Assembly: GCF_014982805.1 (NCBI RefSeq) | Contig: NZ_JADCKC010000002.1 | Location: 1 to 64,000, forward strand | Source: Gemmiger gallinarum | GTDB taxonomy: Bacteria; Bacillota; Clostridia; Oscillospirales; Ruminococcaceae | Direction of reading: 5' to 3' | Length of the DNA: 64,000 nt | Shown here: in pieces, positions 19,464 through 25,138 of the stretch | Layout of the letters: the number at the start of each line of letters is the position of its first letter | How positions within the stretch are numbered: the first letter of the stretch is position 1 | The notes under the pieces: generated by a model | What the model was told of the DNA's origin: nothing | Seen by the model: only the letters and a program-made list of their open reading frames with translations | Databases searched by the model: none | Program-made: the position numbers and the translations under genes

Positions 19464-19622
19464 TTATGACTTCTTCTGGATCACCTTTTGGGCGACCGGA
19501 TATTTCCCGTCCGGGTCATATTTGGCACACTGCTTGTTCCGGCAAAAGAAAAACAGTGTGTCTTTGTTATCATCGGATACCACTTTTACGCGGCATTCAA
19601 TTCTGCACGTCGGACACCTCAA
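19464..19622 (-). CDS. Small zinc-ribbon-like protein (52 aa, TTG start)
   Basis: A TTG start lies 5 bases after GGAGGGG. The product starts MRCPTCRIEC and has a second pair CRNKQC about 20 residues later, giving a four-cysteine zinc-knuckle arrangement. It lies between terminase and scaffold. The function is unknown. About 100 bases to its right, up to the terminase stop, show no convincing gene. Confidence 0.5.
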   Translation of the reverse strand: MRCPTCRIECRVKVVSDDNKDTLFFFCRNKQCAKYDPDGKYPVAQKVIQKKS

Positions 19623-19721
19623 AAAATCCCCTCCAAAAACAGCAAATGATTTGGCGCACAGCCTCCGAATTTACTCCACGCCCACTGCGGGGCCTGGAGG
19701 GAAACATAAAACGACAGCACA

Positions 19722-21197
19722 TCACGCCGGATATCCCCATTTTTCAATGAGGTATTTCCGCATTTTTTCGCTTGCGTTTTGGTAATCTTCCCACTGGTCT
19801 GCCGTCCACTTTTTCCGATTTTTGTTTTCTTTCGGCTGTGCCGGACTTGCCCACCATACGCAGAAATACCGCAACGAATCAACCGAGTGCGTAAGGATAT
19901 GCGGCGTTTTCGAGTATACGTTCGCGTCTTTTTCATCAACCTGTATCTTGCACATATCGTCCCACAGATGGGGGACGTTGTGAAATGTCATGTACGGGGT
20001 ATCGGTTTCCGGGTCAATCCTCAGCCATTCGTGGATCGCAGCACATCCGGCAGGAAAGTCCCGGGAACTTTTTTCGAGGGTAAGGCCCGCTTCGTGAAAC
20101 AGCTCTGCACGGCTCTTTCCGCTTTCCTGGCTTCTGCTCCACAGATCAGGCGGGGCAAGATACGCCGAAATATCCTCATCGCAATTTGCCCCTTTTATGG
20201 CATCCACGGCGGCGCCAATCGTCATGTTTGGCTGGTCCAGTTCCCTGTACACGACTGCGTGGCCGTCTTCACCAATCGCCAGCCAGTGTACAGACAGCAT
20301 GTCAAGGCCATAGTCCATGCACACGTACCTGCGCACATTCCCACGCGGAGCCTCTCCCTTATGCCGCGCTTCCAACTCCGGGAAATACCTGCCTCCCGGT
20401 GAAGACAGCGCTTCTTCCGGTGTTGCGGGATATTCCTGCCGTGCCGCCGCTTCGCCCATGTTTGCAACCGTTTCCGCATACCATTTTTCGGTACGCCGGG
20501 GATCCGATCGCCAGGGAAGAAACAGCTTTTTGAAACCGTTTGCCGGGTTTGTCCAGATTTCCTCAAAAAGAGTCCCCAGCTTGATGGTGGACAAGCCAAT
20601 GATTCGTCCACCGTTCGGACGGTTGATGGTGGGAAATGCGGAGGCCCAGATTTCGGACGCATACGGCTGGAACGCCCATTCGTCCAAGATCACAAGGTCA
20701 GCTGTGAAAGAACGGGCCGCGTTCGGGTTGGATGCAAATGCCTGAAACACGCTGTCTGGCCCTTCCGTGAACTCAATTCTGAGTTCCATGGATGTCTGGC
20801 TGAAAACAGGCCCTTGCCATCCCGGGGGCGCAGGTTTCTCTGCAATCAATTCCGGCATATAACGGAAAATTACGCCCAGACGGCGCGTCAGTTCCTTTGC
20901 CTCATTCTCGGAACGCGACAAACCAACGACTGTTCGTCCTGTGTGCGTAAGCAGAAGTCTCTATGCCTCTGCCAGCGCAAGCCAGGTAAACCCAAGCTGC
21001 CGGGCCTTCAGGACGCACACGCGCCGTTCATCAGCAAAGGCTTTCAATGCCTGTTTCTGGCCGTCCCACAATCGGAAAGGCTGGATCAGTTCATCCGCGT
21101 CTTTGTCCTCTATGTGAACGTAGTTTTCTACGTAATACACAGGATCAGCGCGACAACGGTTCATCACACGTTCACGCAGTTTCTGTATCGCTGTCAC
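19722..21197 (-). CDS. Terminase large subunit, TAG at codon 79
   Basis: A GTG start at 21197 follows AAGGAGGG. TAG at 20961-20963 interrupts an otherwise continuous 491-residue terminase. The first part reads ...VLKARQLGFTWLALAEA, the ATPase P-loop-like region, and after the TAG it continues RLLLTHTGRTVVGLSRSENEA with no shift of frame. Downstream are DLVILDEWAFQ (Walker B), IIGLSTI (coupling motif), YVCMDYG and IHEWL (nuclease domain). It is the packaging motor ATPase and headful/cos nuclease. The ribosome binding site begins at the last base of the upstream suppressor tRNA, so tRNA and terminase lie on one transcript. Confidence 0.93.
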
Positions 21198-21209
21198 GCT
21201 ATCCCTCCT

Positions 21210-21315
21210 TGGCGGCACCGGCAGGGCTCGAACCTGCAAACCCGGTTTGCTTCTCACAGCGTACCCGGACCGACGGATTTAGAGTCCGCTGTTTTCACCA
21301 TTCAACCACGGTGCC
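21210..21315 (-). tRNA. Suppressor tRNA, anticodon CUA (reads UAG)
   Basis: The minus strand folds as a tRNA: acceptor GGCACCG/CGGTGCC (7 bp), 3-bp D-stem GTT/AAC with GG in the loop, anticodon stem GCGGA/TCCGT with loop CTCTAAA (anticodon CTA, 21280-21282), T-arm GCAGG-TTCGAGC-CCTGC, G73 and an encoded CCA. The region between anticodon stem and T-stem is 35 bases, forming an imperfect extended variable arm (CCGG/CCGG and GCT/AGC pairings). A long variable arm with G73 is the seryl pattern. The anticodon arm resembles tRNA-Tyr. Bacterial glutamine tRNAs normally have a short variable loop. The decoded amino acid is therefore open. Confidence 0.88.
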
Positions 21316-21375
21316 ATATTCTATTCCCCTTACCCGCCCTCCCGGTTTCTGTTATGCCGGGCTCACCCATGTTTT

Positions 21376-21642
21376 TTACAGTTTGAAGCAGATGTTTTCC
21401 CACTTCTTGTAGGCATCGAAGTACAGCTCGTTCTTGTCACCGTTGTAGGTGATCTCATAGTACATGCCATCAGAAACAGGCGTGGAAAGCATCGCCTTGT
21501 TGTTCTGCAGGGTTTTGCAGGACCAGACGACAAACACCTCTTCAGGCCGCATCTACGGAGTGGTATCGGTCTTCTCCTTTTTGGCGTTGAAATACTGCGC
21601 AACCTTTTCTTTGCACAGCTTGATGAATTCCTGATTGCTCAT
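21376..21642 (-). CDS. DUF6275-like phage protein, TAG at codon 30
   Basis: ATG at 21642 follows AAGGAGAACC. Reading TAG (21553-21555) as sense gives 88 residues, MSNQEFIKLCKEKVAQYFNA... then MRPEEVFVVWSCKTLQNNKA and a C-terminus EITYNGDKNELYFDAYKKW. The C-terminal half carries the conserved FVVWSCKTLQNNKA and YNGDK motifs I associate with DUF6275, a small phage family of unknown function in which the N-terminal helix and this half form one protein. It lies directly upstream of the suppressor tRNA. Confidence 0.75.
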
Positions 21643-21652
21643 GTGGTTCTCC

Positions 21653-21919
21653 TTACAGCCGGATTCCTTCGATCTCCGCCCGCAGCTCAAGAACGTGGAG
21701 ATACTCTCCCATAATGCGCTGCTGGTCACGCAGAACACACGCAGGTGTACCATCCATCTTAGGCTCACACGCGCCGATGCCGCGAACTGCATCCGCTTCC
21801 AGCTTGGTGTTCAGCTTTTTGAGCCGCTCATAGCGAATTTTGACCTGGTGGTACTCGGCTGCCATGCGCTCTTTGTAGTTGGTGCTCATCATGCCTTTTA
21901 CGGTATCTTTCAATTCCAT
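21653..21919 (-). CDS. Small phage protein, helical, unknown function
   Basis: The start at ATG 21919 follows GGAGGAATCAAC. The 88-residue product (MELKDTVKGMMSTNYKERMA...) is highly charged and helical. It is of the kind often found among crossover or packaging-adjacent phage genes. It is co-oriented with the tRNA array and begins 18 bases after tRNA-Thr. The longer open frame upstream runs through tRNA-Thr and is not used. It ends in TAA. I do not recognise the family. Confidence 0.6.
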   Translation of the reverse strand: MELKDTVKGMMSTNYKERMAAEYHQVKIRYERLKKLNTKLEADAVRGIGACEPKMDGTPACVLRDQQRIMGEYLHVLELRAEIEGIRL

Positions 21920-21936
21920 GTTGATTCCTCCCTTTT

Positions 21937-22012
21937 TGGAGCTGCCGGTGAGACTCGAACTCACGACCTGCAGATTACAAATCTGCTGCTCTTCCAACTG
22001 AGCTAAGACAGC
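21937..22012 (-). tRNA. tRNA-Thr (anticodon UGU)
   Basis: This is a standard 76-base cloverleaf with encoded CCA. The acceptor is GCTGTCT/CGGCAGC (last pair mismatched), the D-arm GCTC..GAGC, the anticodon stem GCAGA/TCTGC with loop TTTGTAA, and the T-arm GTGAG-TTCGAGT-CTCAC. It belongs to the phage tRNA cluster. Confidence 0.92.
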
Positions 22013-22279
22013 ATACGAAATCGCATCTTTCCGGCTCTCGAAGTCCGTCGGCGGCGATTCTGCCTCCCTCTCACAGAGACATAGGGATGTGCGGCGTGGC
22101 TCTCCGTCGTGTCGCAGTTGCTTTCGGTCTGTGTTCCGCCCGGCTTTCACGGGAGGGCGCTACCCTGCATTGTTGCCGCCCGTCGGAATCAAACCGAACG
22201 TCCCACTAGCAAGGATGCACCAAGCAGCGGCATATGGCCCGGCCGTTGCGCATCGTTGAGAGGCTTGCCGGGATCTGTT
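22013..22279 (-). other. Non-coding, hairpin-rich stretch between tRNA-Thr and tRNA-Trp
   Basis: No credible protein gene is present. Apparent frames run through tRNAs and lack ribosome binding sites. Short stems are visible, including CTCT-GTG-AGAG and a closing CGCA/GATGCG pair, and the 3' half of a tRNA-like element lies at 22171-22231. The stretch may be spacer for tRNA processing or part of a larger structured RNA. Confidence 0.45.
22171..22231 (-). pseudogene. tRNA-like element lacking a D-arm (possible degenerate tRNA-Ser, GCU)
   Basis: An acceptor-like stem pairs GCCGCTG with GGGCGGC (6 of 7 pairs). A T-arm-like TTCGG-TTTGATT-CCGAC follows, but only about 20 bases separate the acceptor from a loop TTGCTAG. 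There is no D-arm, and the 3' end is ACA rather than CCA. It is either a decayed tRNA or a structured-RNA element that mimics one. Confidence 0.35.
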
Positions 22280-22416
22280 TGGCACGCGGAGATGGAGTCG
22301 AACCACCACTACATTCAGGTTTCCCTTTGCTGGCTAGACGCCGGTTCCGCTGTCTGTATATCGCCAATGTGACACGGCTGTGGAAACCGCCGCTCTGCCG
22401 ATTGAGCTATCCGCGC
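22280..22416 (-). tRNA. tRNA-Trp (anticodon CCA) with a ~65-base insertion in the variable region
   Basis: The 5' part is canonical: acceptor GCGCGGA, D-arm GCTC-AATCGGCA-GAGC, anticodon stem GCGGT/GCCGT with loop TTCCACA. The 3' part is also canonical: T-arm GGTGG-TTCGACT-CCATC, acceptor TCCGCGT, G73, CCA. Between them lie about 65 extra bases where 4-5 are expected. The insertion has its own structure, with ACATT/AATGT closing it and an AGG-GAAA-CCT tetraloop hairpin inside. It is far too short for a group I intron and not in the anticodon loop. Function of the tRNA is uncertain. Confidence 0.6.
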
Positions 22417-22446
22417 ATATAAATTGCGTGTCTTTCCACGCCGTCA

Positions 22447-22535
22447 TGGCGGAGCAGAGAGGATTTGAACCCCTGCGGGCTTTCGCCCCTCGCAGTTTTC
22501 AAGACTGCTCCCTTCGGCCACTTGGGTACTGCCCC
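22447..22535 (-). tRNA. tRNA-Ser (anticodon UGA)
   Basis: This 89-base class II tRNA has acceptor GGGGCAG/CTGCTCC, anticodon stem GCAGT/ACTGC with loop CTTGAAA, a normal variable arm GGGGCGAAAGCCC, T-arm with GGTTCAAATCC, G73 and encoded CCA. It provides an in-cluster comparison for the abnormal variable regions of the CUA and Trp tRNAs. Confidence 0.93.
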
Positions 22536-22994
22536 ATACTAAATAGGAAGCCCTCCGGAGCCACTTCCGGGATTCCCCTGCCTATACGGCTTGGCTTTCG
22601 CCCGGCAAAGACTTCCTGCAAGATCAAAATCTGCCCTGTCCCTCAGCCTGCAACTTTACTACTTGAACCCGGTGGGCCAAAAATGTTTCAGGGTGATGCA
22701 TTTATACTCCCACTTTGCTCCTGCGTGAGGGATAAGCGCGGGATGCACAGTGGAGAAAAAGGGAACTAGCCACGCATCGAACAGCATTTTGATTTTAGCT
22801 ACCCAGATGTACAACGCTTAATCCCCTTTCTCTTGATTTCAGCGCCTTACCCTCGTGCGGGATTGGCGTCATATGAAACCGGCATCTCAGCCGGTGCTGG
22901 GGCCTTATCTCGCAGCGACACGGGCAGCGTTTGGCGCCGCCTTATCCCGTGCAGGTCCCGTACTGCTAAGGAGGTGATATGCCTAAGTGGATGG
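22536..22994 (-). ncRNA. Candidate large structured RNA between tRNA-Gly and tRNA-Ser
   Basis: The 459 bases have no protein gene but many stable stems on the minus strand. These include GGCGGCG/CGCTGCC nested in a CACGGG/CCCGTG closing helix (about 22910-22950), the perfect ACCGGC-TGAGAT-GCCGGT hairpin (about 22880-22900), a long imperfect GAGAAAGGGG/TTCCCTTTTTCTC pairing around 22755-22840, and a multi-hairpin domain closed by GGAAGTC/GGCTTCC near 22545-22620. Large ornate phage RNAs of the GOLLD and ROOL classes are known beside tRNAs in phages. Class membership here is inference. Confidence 0.5.
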
Positions 22995-23069
22995 TGGAGC
23001 AAGCAAAGGGAATCGAACCCTCATTCCCTGCTTGGAAGGCAGGTGTACTAGCCGTTATACGATGCCTGC
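22995..23069 (-). tRNA. tRNA-Gly (anticodon UCC)
   Basis: This is a canonical 75-base tRNA: acceptor GCAGGCA/TGCTTGC, anticodon stem CCTGC/GCAGG with loop CTTCCAA, T-arm GAGGG-TTCGATT-CCCTT, encoded CCA. It is the first tRNA of the leftward cluster. Confidence 0.93.
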
Positions 23070-23120
23070 ATGAAATGGGGAATCATTTTCCCCAAAAAAA
23101 TTTATTTTTTGAACTGGGAC

Positions 23121-23396
23121 TTATTTTTTTGACCCAATCACCCGCATGGGGGATACCATCTTCAAATACTCGGACGGATTTACCCCGGCTTTCTTTGCCA
23201 GCGCATCAACCGTCTCTTTCGGATATGCCACCTTGTAGCACCCCTTGCATTTAATCTGGTATTCAACCGCCTTCAGAATGAAAGCCTGAACGCTGATTCC
23301 GTCCGCTTTCGCGGCTTCACGAATCCTTTCCCCCGTCTCTTTGTCCGGCCGAATCGTGATGGAATCATGCTTCCTGTTCCACTCTGCACTGGTCAT
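23121..23396 (-). CDS. Ribbon-helix-helix-like protein (91 aa)
   Basis: The product has DSITIRPDKETGERIREAAK followed by DGISVQAFILKAVEYQI, the beta-strand/helix/helix pattern of Arc-type DNA-binding proteins, plus a C-terminal ~30 residues that resemble a second short helical unit. It overlaps the upstream 62-residue gene by 4 bases. It might regulate late genes. It ends in TAA. Confidence 0.55.
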   Translation of the reverse strand: MTSAEWNRKHDSITIRPDKETGERIREAAKADGISVQAFILKAVEYQIKCKGCYKVAYPKETVDALAKKAGVNPSEYLKMVSPMRVIGSKK

Positions 23397-23581
23397 GCGT
23401 TCTCACCATAACAGCACTTCCCGTCTCTCCACGCTCCGCACTGCTCTTCGTAACACGCCATCAGAAAGAACTCCGCAACCTGCCGGTACTCGTACCCTTC
23501 CTGGTTTCCGCTGTCGTCATTCTTGCTTACCTGCTTGACGTACTGTTCCTCTCTGGATCGGTTGTAAGGACAAAGTTTCAT
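23393..23581 (-). CDS. Small cysteine-rich phage protein (62 aa)
   Basis: Starts ATG after AAAGGAAACC and ends TGA overlapping the next gene. Seven-residue spacing of CYEEQCGAWRDGKCC suggests metal binding or a disulphide-free knot. Family not recognised. It lies just downstream of the TTCGTAGACGAA repeat array. Confidence 0.45.
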   Translation of the reverse strand: MKLCPYNRSREEQYVKQVSKNDDSGNQEGYEYRQVAEFFLMACYEEQCGAWRDGKCCYGENA

Positions 23582-23920
23582 TGGTTTCCTTTCGTAGACG
23601 AATCTTCGTAGACGAAACTGTTTCGTAGACGAAAATTAGCTGTTTTTCGTAGACGAAAACGGTCTTTCGTAGACGAAATATTTTTTTGGGATTTTCAGGG
23701 GGAATGACATATTTGTACCGTGTCCGCCCTTCGCTCGCACCCGGTCGCCCCTCATGGGGGGTGGGGGTGGTACCCCCTGCCGCTTCCCCACAGCCGAAAA
23801 AAATATACCCCCGGGGCCTGCCTTTGCATCCAAAAAATACCCCCGGTTGCCTGATTCGGGTTTTCGGTACGTGAGTTATTTACTCTCGTCACAATGACGA
23901 TATAACGCCATGTTTTGCCG
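23582..23920. other. 339-bp intergenic region next to terminase small subunit (candidate packaging/regulatory site)
   Basis: No supported gene. The left half holds five TTCGTAGACGAA repeats. The right half is C/G-tract rich (runs of CCCCC and GGGGG, a GGTACC and a CCCCGGGG palindrome). Position beside the terminase small-subunit gene is where cos or pac sites usually lie. Confidence 0.4.
23591..23677. repeat. Five copies of TTCGTAGACGAA
   Basis: Identical 12-mers start at 23591, 23605, 23622, 23646 and 23666. Each is a dyad (TTCGT, AG, ACGAA), so it could bind a dimeric protein. Start-to-start spacings are 14, 17, 24 and 20 bases. Candidates for the binder are the terminase small subunit or one of the two nearby ribbon-helix-helix proteins. 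Confidence 0.9.
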
Positions 23921-24460
23921 TCAGTCTGTCTCTTGGTCTGACATTGCGGACAGCTTCGCCAGCAAAGCCCGGTCGCCTTCGGTGATTGCGTCTGTGACCT
24001 GCACTTGGTCGGTGGGCTTGTCCCCGGCAGAATCCCGGACGAATGCCGCCGCTTTGACGTCTCCTGCGCGTGCTCTGGCAGCCATTGCAACGGCGATTGA
24101 CTCATACACCGTCAGGCTTTTTCCCTTTTGCTGTGCCATCTGTTGCGCTGCTGTTGCCAGGTCTTCCGGTGTCTGGTCGTCGAGTTCTGCCGGAAGCTCT
24201 AACAGGTCGTTGTATATTTCGCGAATAGTACGGCGCTTTGCCTGTGCCTGTGTACTTGCCTTCTGCCCTGCCTGATGGATTGCTTTCGCTTCCTCTTCCG
24301 GCCGCTGATTCAAAGGCGGCGCGGGTCTGAGGTTCTGGACGCTTTTAGGAGACATCCTCCGCCCGTCCTTGGCGATCAGCTCCCCGGCCTCTGCCTTTTG
24401 CAGTGCCTTGTATGCCGCTTCCTGTGCCGTGCTCGCGTTCTCTGCCTTGCGTCTTGCCAT
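23921..24460 (-). CDS. Putative terminase small subunit
   Basis: The 179-residue protein is basic and disordered for 60 residues, then helical. Its C-terminal half carries AARARAGDVKAAAFVRDSAGDKPTDQVQV, which resembles a segment common in phage small terminase-like DNA-binding proteins. It heads the late region and lies next to the repeat-bearing intergenic region. It starts ATG after GGGGGCGGGAAC and ends TGA. Assignment is by motif and position. Confidence 0.6.
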   Translation of the reverse strand: MARRKAENASTAQEAAYKALQKAEAGELIAKDGRRMSPKSVQNLRPAPPLNQRPEEEAKAIHQAGQKASTQAQAKRRTIREIYNDLLELPAELDDQTPEDLATAAQQMAQQKGKSLTVYESIAVAMAARARAGDVKAAAFVRDSAGDKPTDQVQVTDAITEGDRALLAKLSAMSDQETD

Positions 24461-24495
24461 GTTCCCGCCCCCTCTCTTTTGAATCTCTAAAACAG

Positions 24496-24524
24496 ATTAT
24501 ACGTACTGAAAAATCCCTCCTCAA
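24496..24524 (-). promoter_or_regulatory. Candidate late promoter upstream of terminase small subunit
   Basis: On the minus strand TTGAGG (24519-24524) is separated by 17 bases from TATAAT (24496-24501). It lies between the terminator of the ribbon-helix-helix gene and the terminase small-subunit gene, where the late transcript should begin. Confidence 0.5.
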
Positions 24525-24534
24525 CGAAAAAAAT

Positions 24535-24558
24535 CCGGCCAGGTGTTACCCTGACCGG
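24535..24558 (-). terminator. Terminator after ribbon-helix-helix gene
   Basis: CCGGTCAGG and CCTGGCCGG pair with one bulged base, followed on the minus strand by ATTTTTTT. It directly follows the 24564-24746 gene. Confidence 0.7.
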
Positions 24559-24563
24559 CATTT

Positions 24564-24746
24564 TTATTGCTTTTCTCTTTCCATTCGCTCCCGGACCGCA
24601 TCCAAAATATAGCCTTGCACGCTTCCGCCGCTGCGCTCTGCTGCCGCCTTTATCCTTTCGTGCTCCTCTGGCCGCATCCTAAGCGTGATCGTCTTGAGCT
24701 TGGCTAGATACCTCGCATTGCTTGCAAGGTGTGCTTTTGTCGCCAT
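24564..24746 (-). CDS. Ribbon-helix-helix repressor of the divergent cassette
   Basis: ATG 24746 lies 5 bases after GGAGGTG. The 60-residue product contains KTITLRMRPEEHERIKAAAE and GSVQGYILDAVRERM, a classic ribbon-helix-helix fold. It is divergent from the rightward cassette starting at 24935, and three ACATG-N4-CATGT sites lie between them, one over its own promoter. Autoregulation plus control of the cassette is inferred. Relatives include CopG and MobC-like plasmid regulators. Confidence 0.7.
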   Translation of the reverse strand: MATKAHLASNARYLAKLKTITLRMRPEEHERIKAAAERSGGSVQGYILDAVRERMEREKQ

Positions 24747-24764
24747 GGTATCACCTCCGCCTAC

Positions 24765-24890
24765 AGTATACCATAACAGACGACAACATGCAATCATGTA
24801 CATTTTGCACCGCTTAAGCGCCACAAAATTGTGCAATCATCCAATTCTAATTTTCCCTGTTGACATGCTAGCATGTACATGATATCATGT
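24765..24890. promoter_or_regulatory. Divergent promoters with three palindromic operators
   Basis: Rightward promoter: TTGACA (24860-24865), 17-base spacer, TATCAT (24883-24888). Leftward promoter: TTGCAT (24788-24793), 17-base spacer, TATACT (24765-24770). ACATG-N4-CATGT sites occur at 24786-24799, 24863-24876 and 24877-24890. The last two are perfect 14-bp palindromes in tandem covering the rightward -35 to -10. The first covers the leftward -35. Occupancy would shut both promoters. Confidence 0.85.
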
Positions 24891-24934
24891 AGGCACAGAA
24901 AGCGAACAGCACAAACACAAGGAGGCTGAAAGCC

Positions 24935-25120
24935 ATGAAAAAGATTTTCTTAACCGCCCGCGTCCAGGGCGACACGGTTCTGTACTATCTGTACAGCTTC
25001 AACGGACACATTGCCCGGGTCAATCTCACCGGAAAGATCAGCAAGGCCAGCGACGAAGACCGCCGCGCAGGCAAAAGCGCCGAGGAATGGCTCCGCTCCC
25101 ACTCCCGCAAGCATCACTAA
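24935..25120 (+). CDS. Small basic protein, first gene of accessory cassette (61 aa)
   Basis: Starts ATG after AAGGAGGCTGAAAGCC. The N-terminal half is beta-like (KKIFLTARVQGDTVLYYLYS), the C-terminus charged and His-rich. Family not recognised. It is the first gene downstream of the operator-controlled promoter. The cassette is markedly more GC-rich than neighbouring phage genes. Confidence 0.5.
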   Translation: MKKIFLTARVQGDTVLYYLYSFNGHIARVNLTGKISKASDEDRRAGKSAEEWLRSHSRKHH

Positions 25121-25138
25121 CACAAGGAGGCCGTCATC

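Noticed and set aside
19722-21197. Reading the terminase TAG as a nonsense mutation in a decayed prophage
   Set aside because: Six other late genes show the same codon and no other disablement, and a CUA tRNA is present.
22280-22416. Group I intron in tRNA-Trp
   Set aside because: The insert is about 65 bases and is in the variable loop, not the anticodon loop.
22979-23254. A plus-strand frame with a perfect ribosome binding site (91 aa)
   Set aside because: It is antisense to tRNA-Gly and the ribbon-helix-helix gene, and the protein has no structure or known pattern.
23591-23677. TTCGTAGACGAA repeats as a CRISPR array
   Set aside because: Units are 12 bases, spacers 2-12 bases and no cas gene is present.
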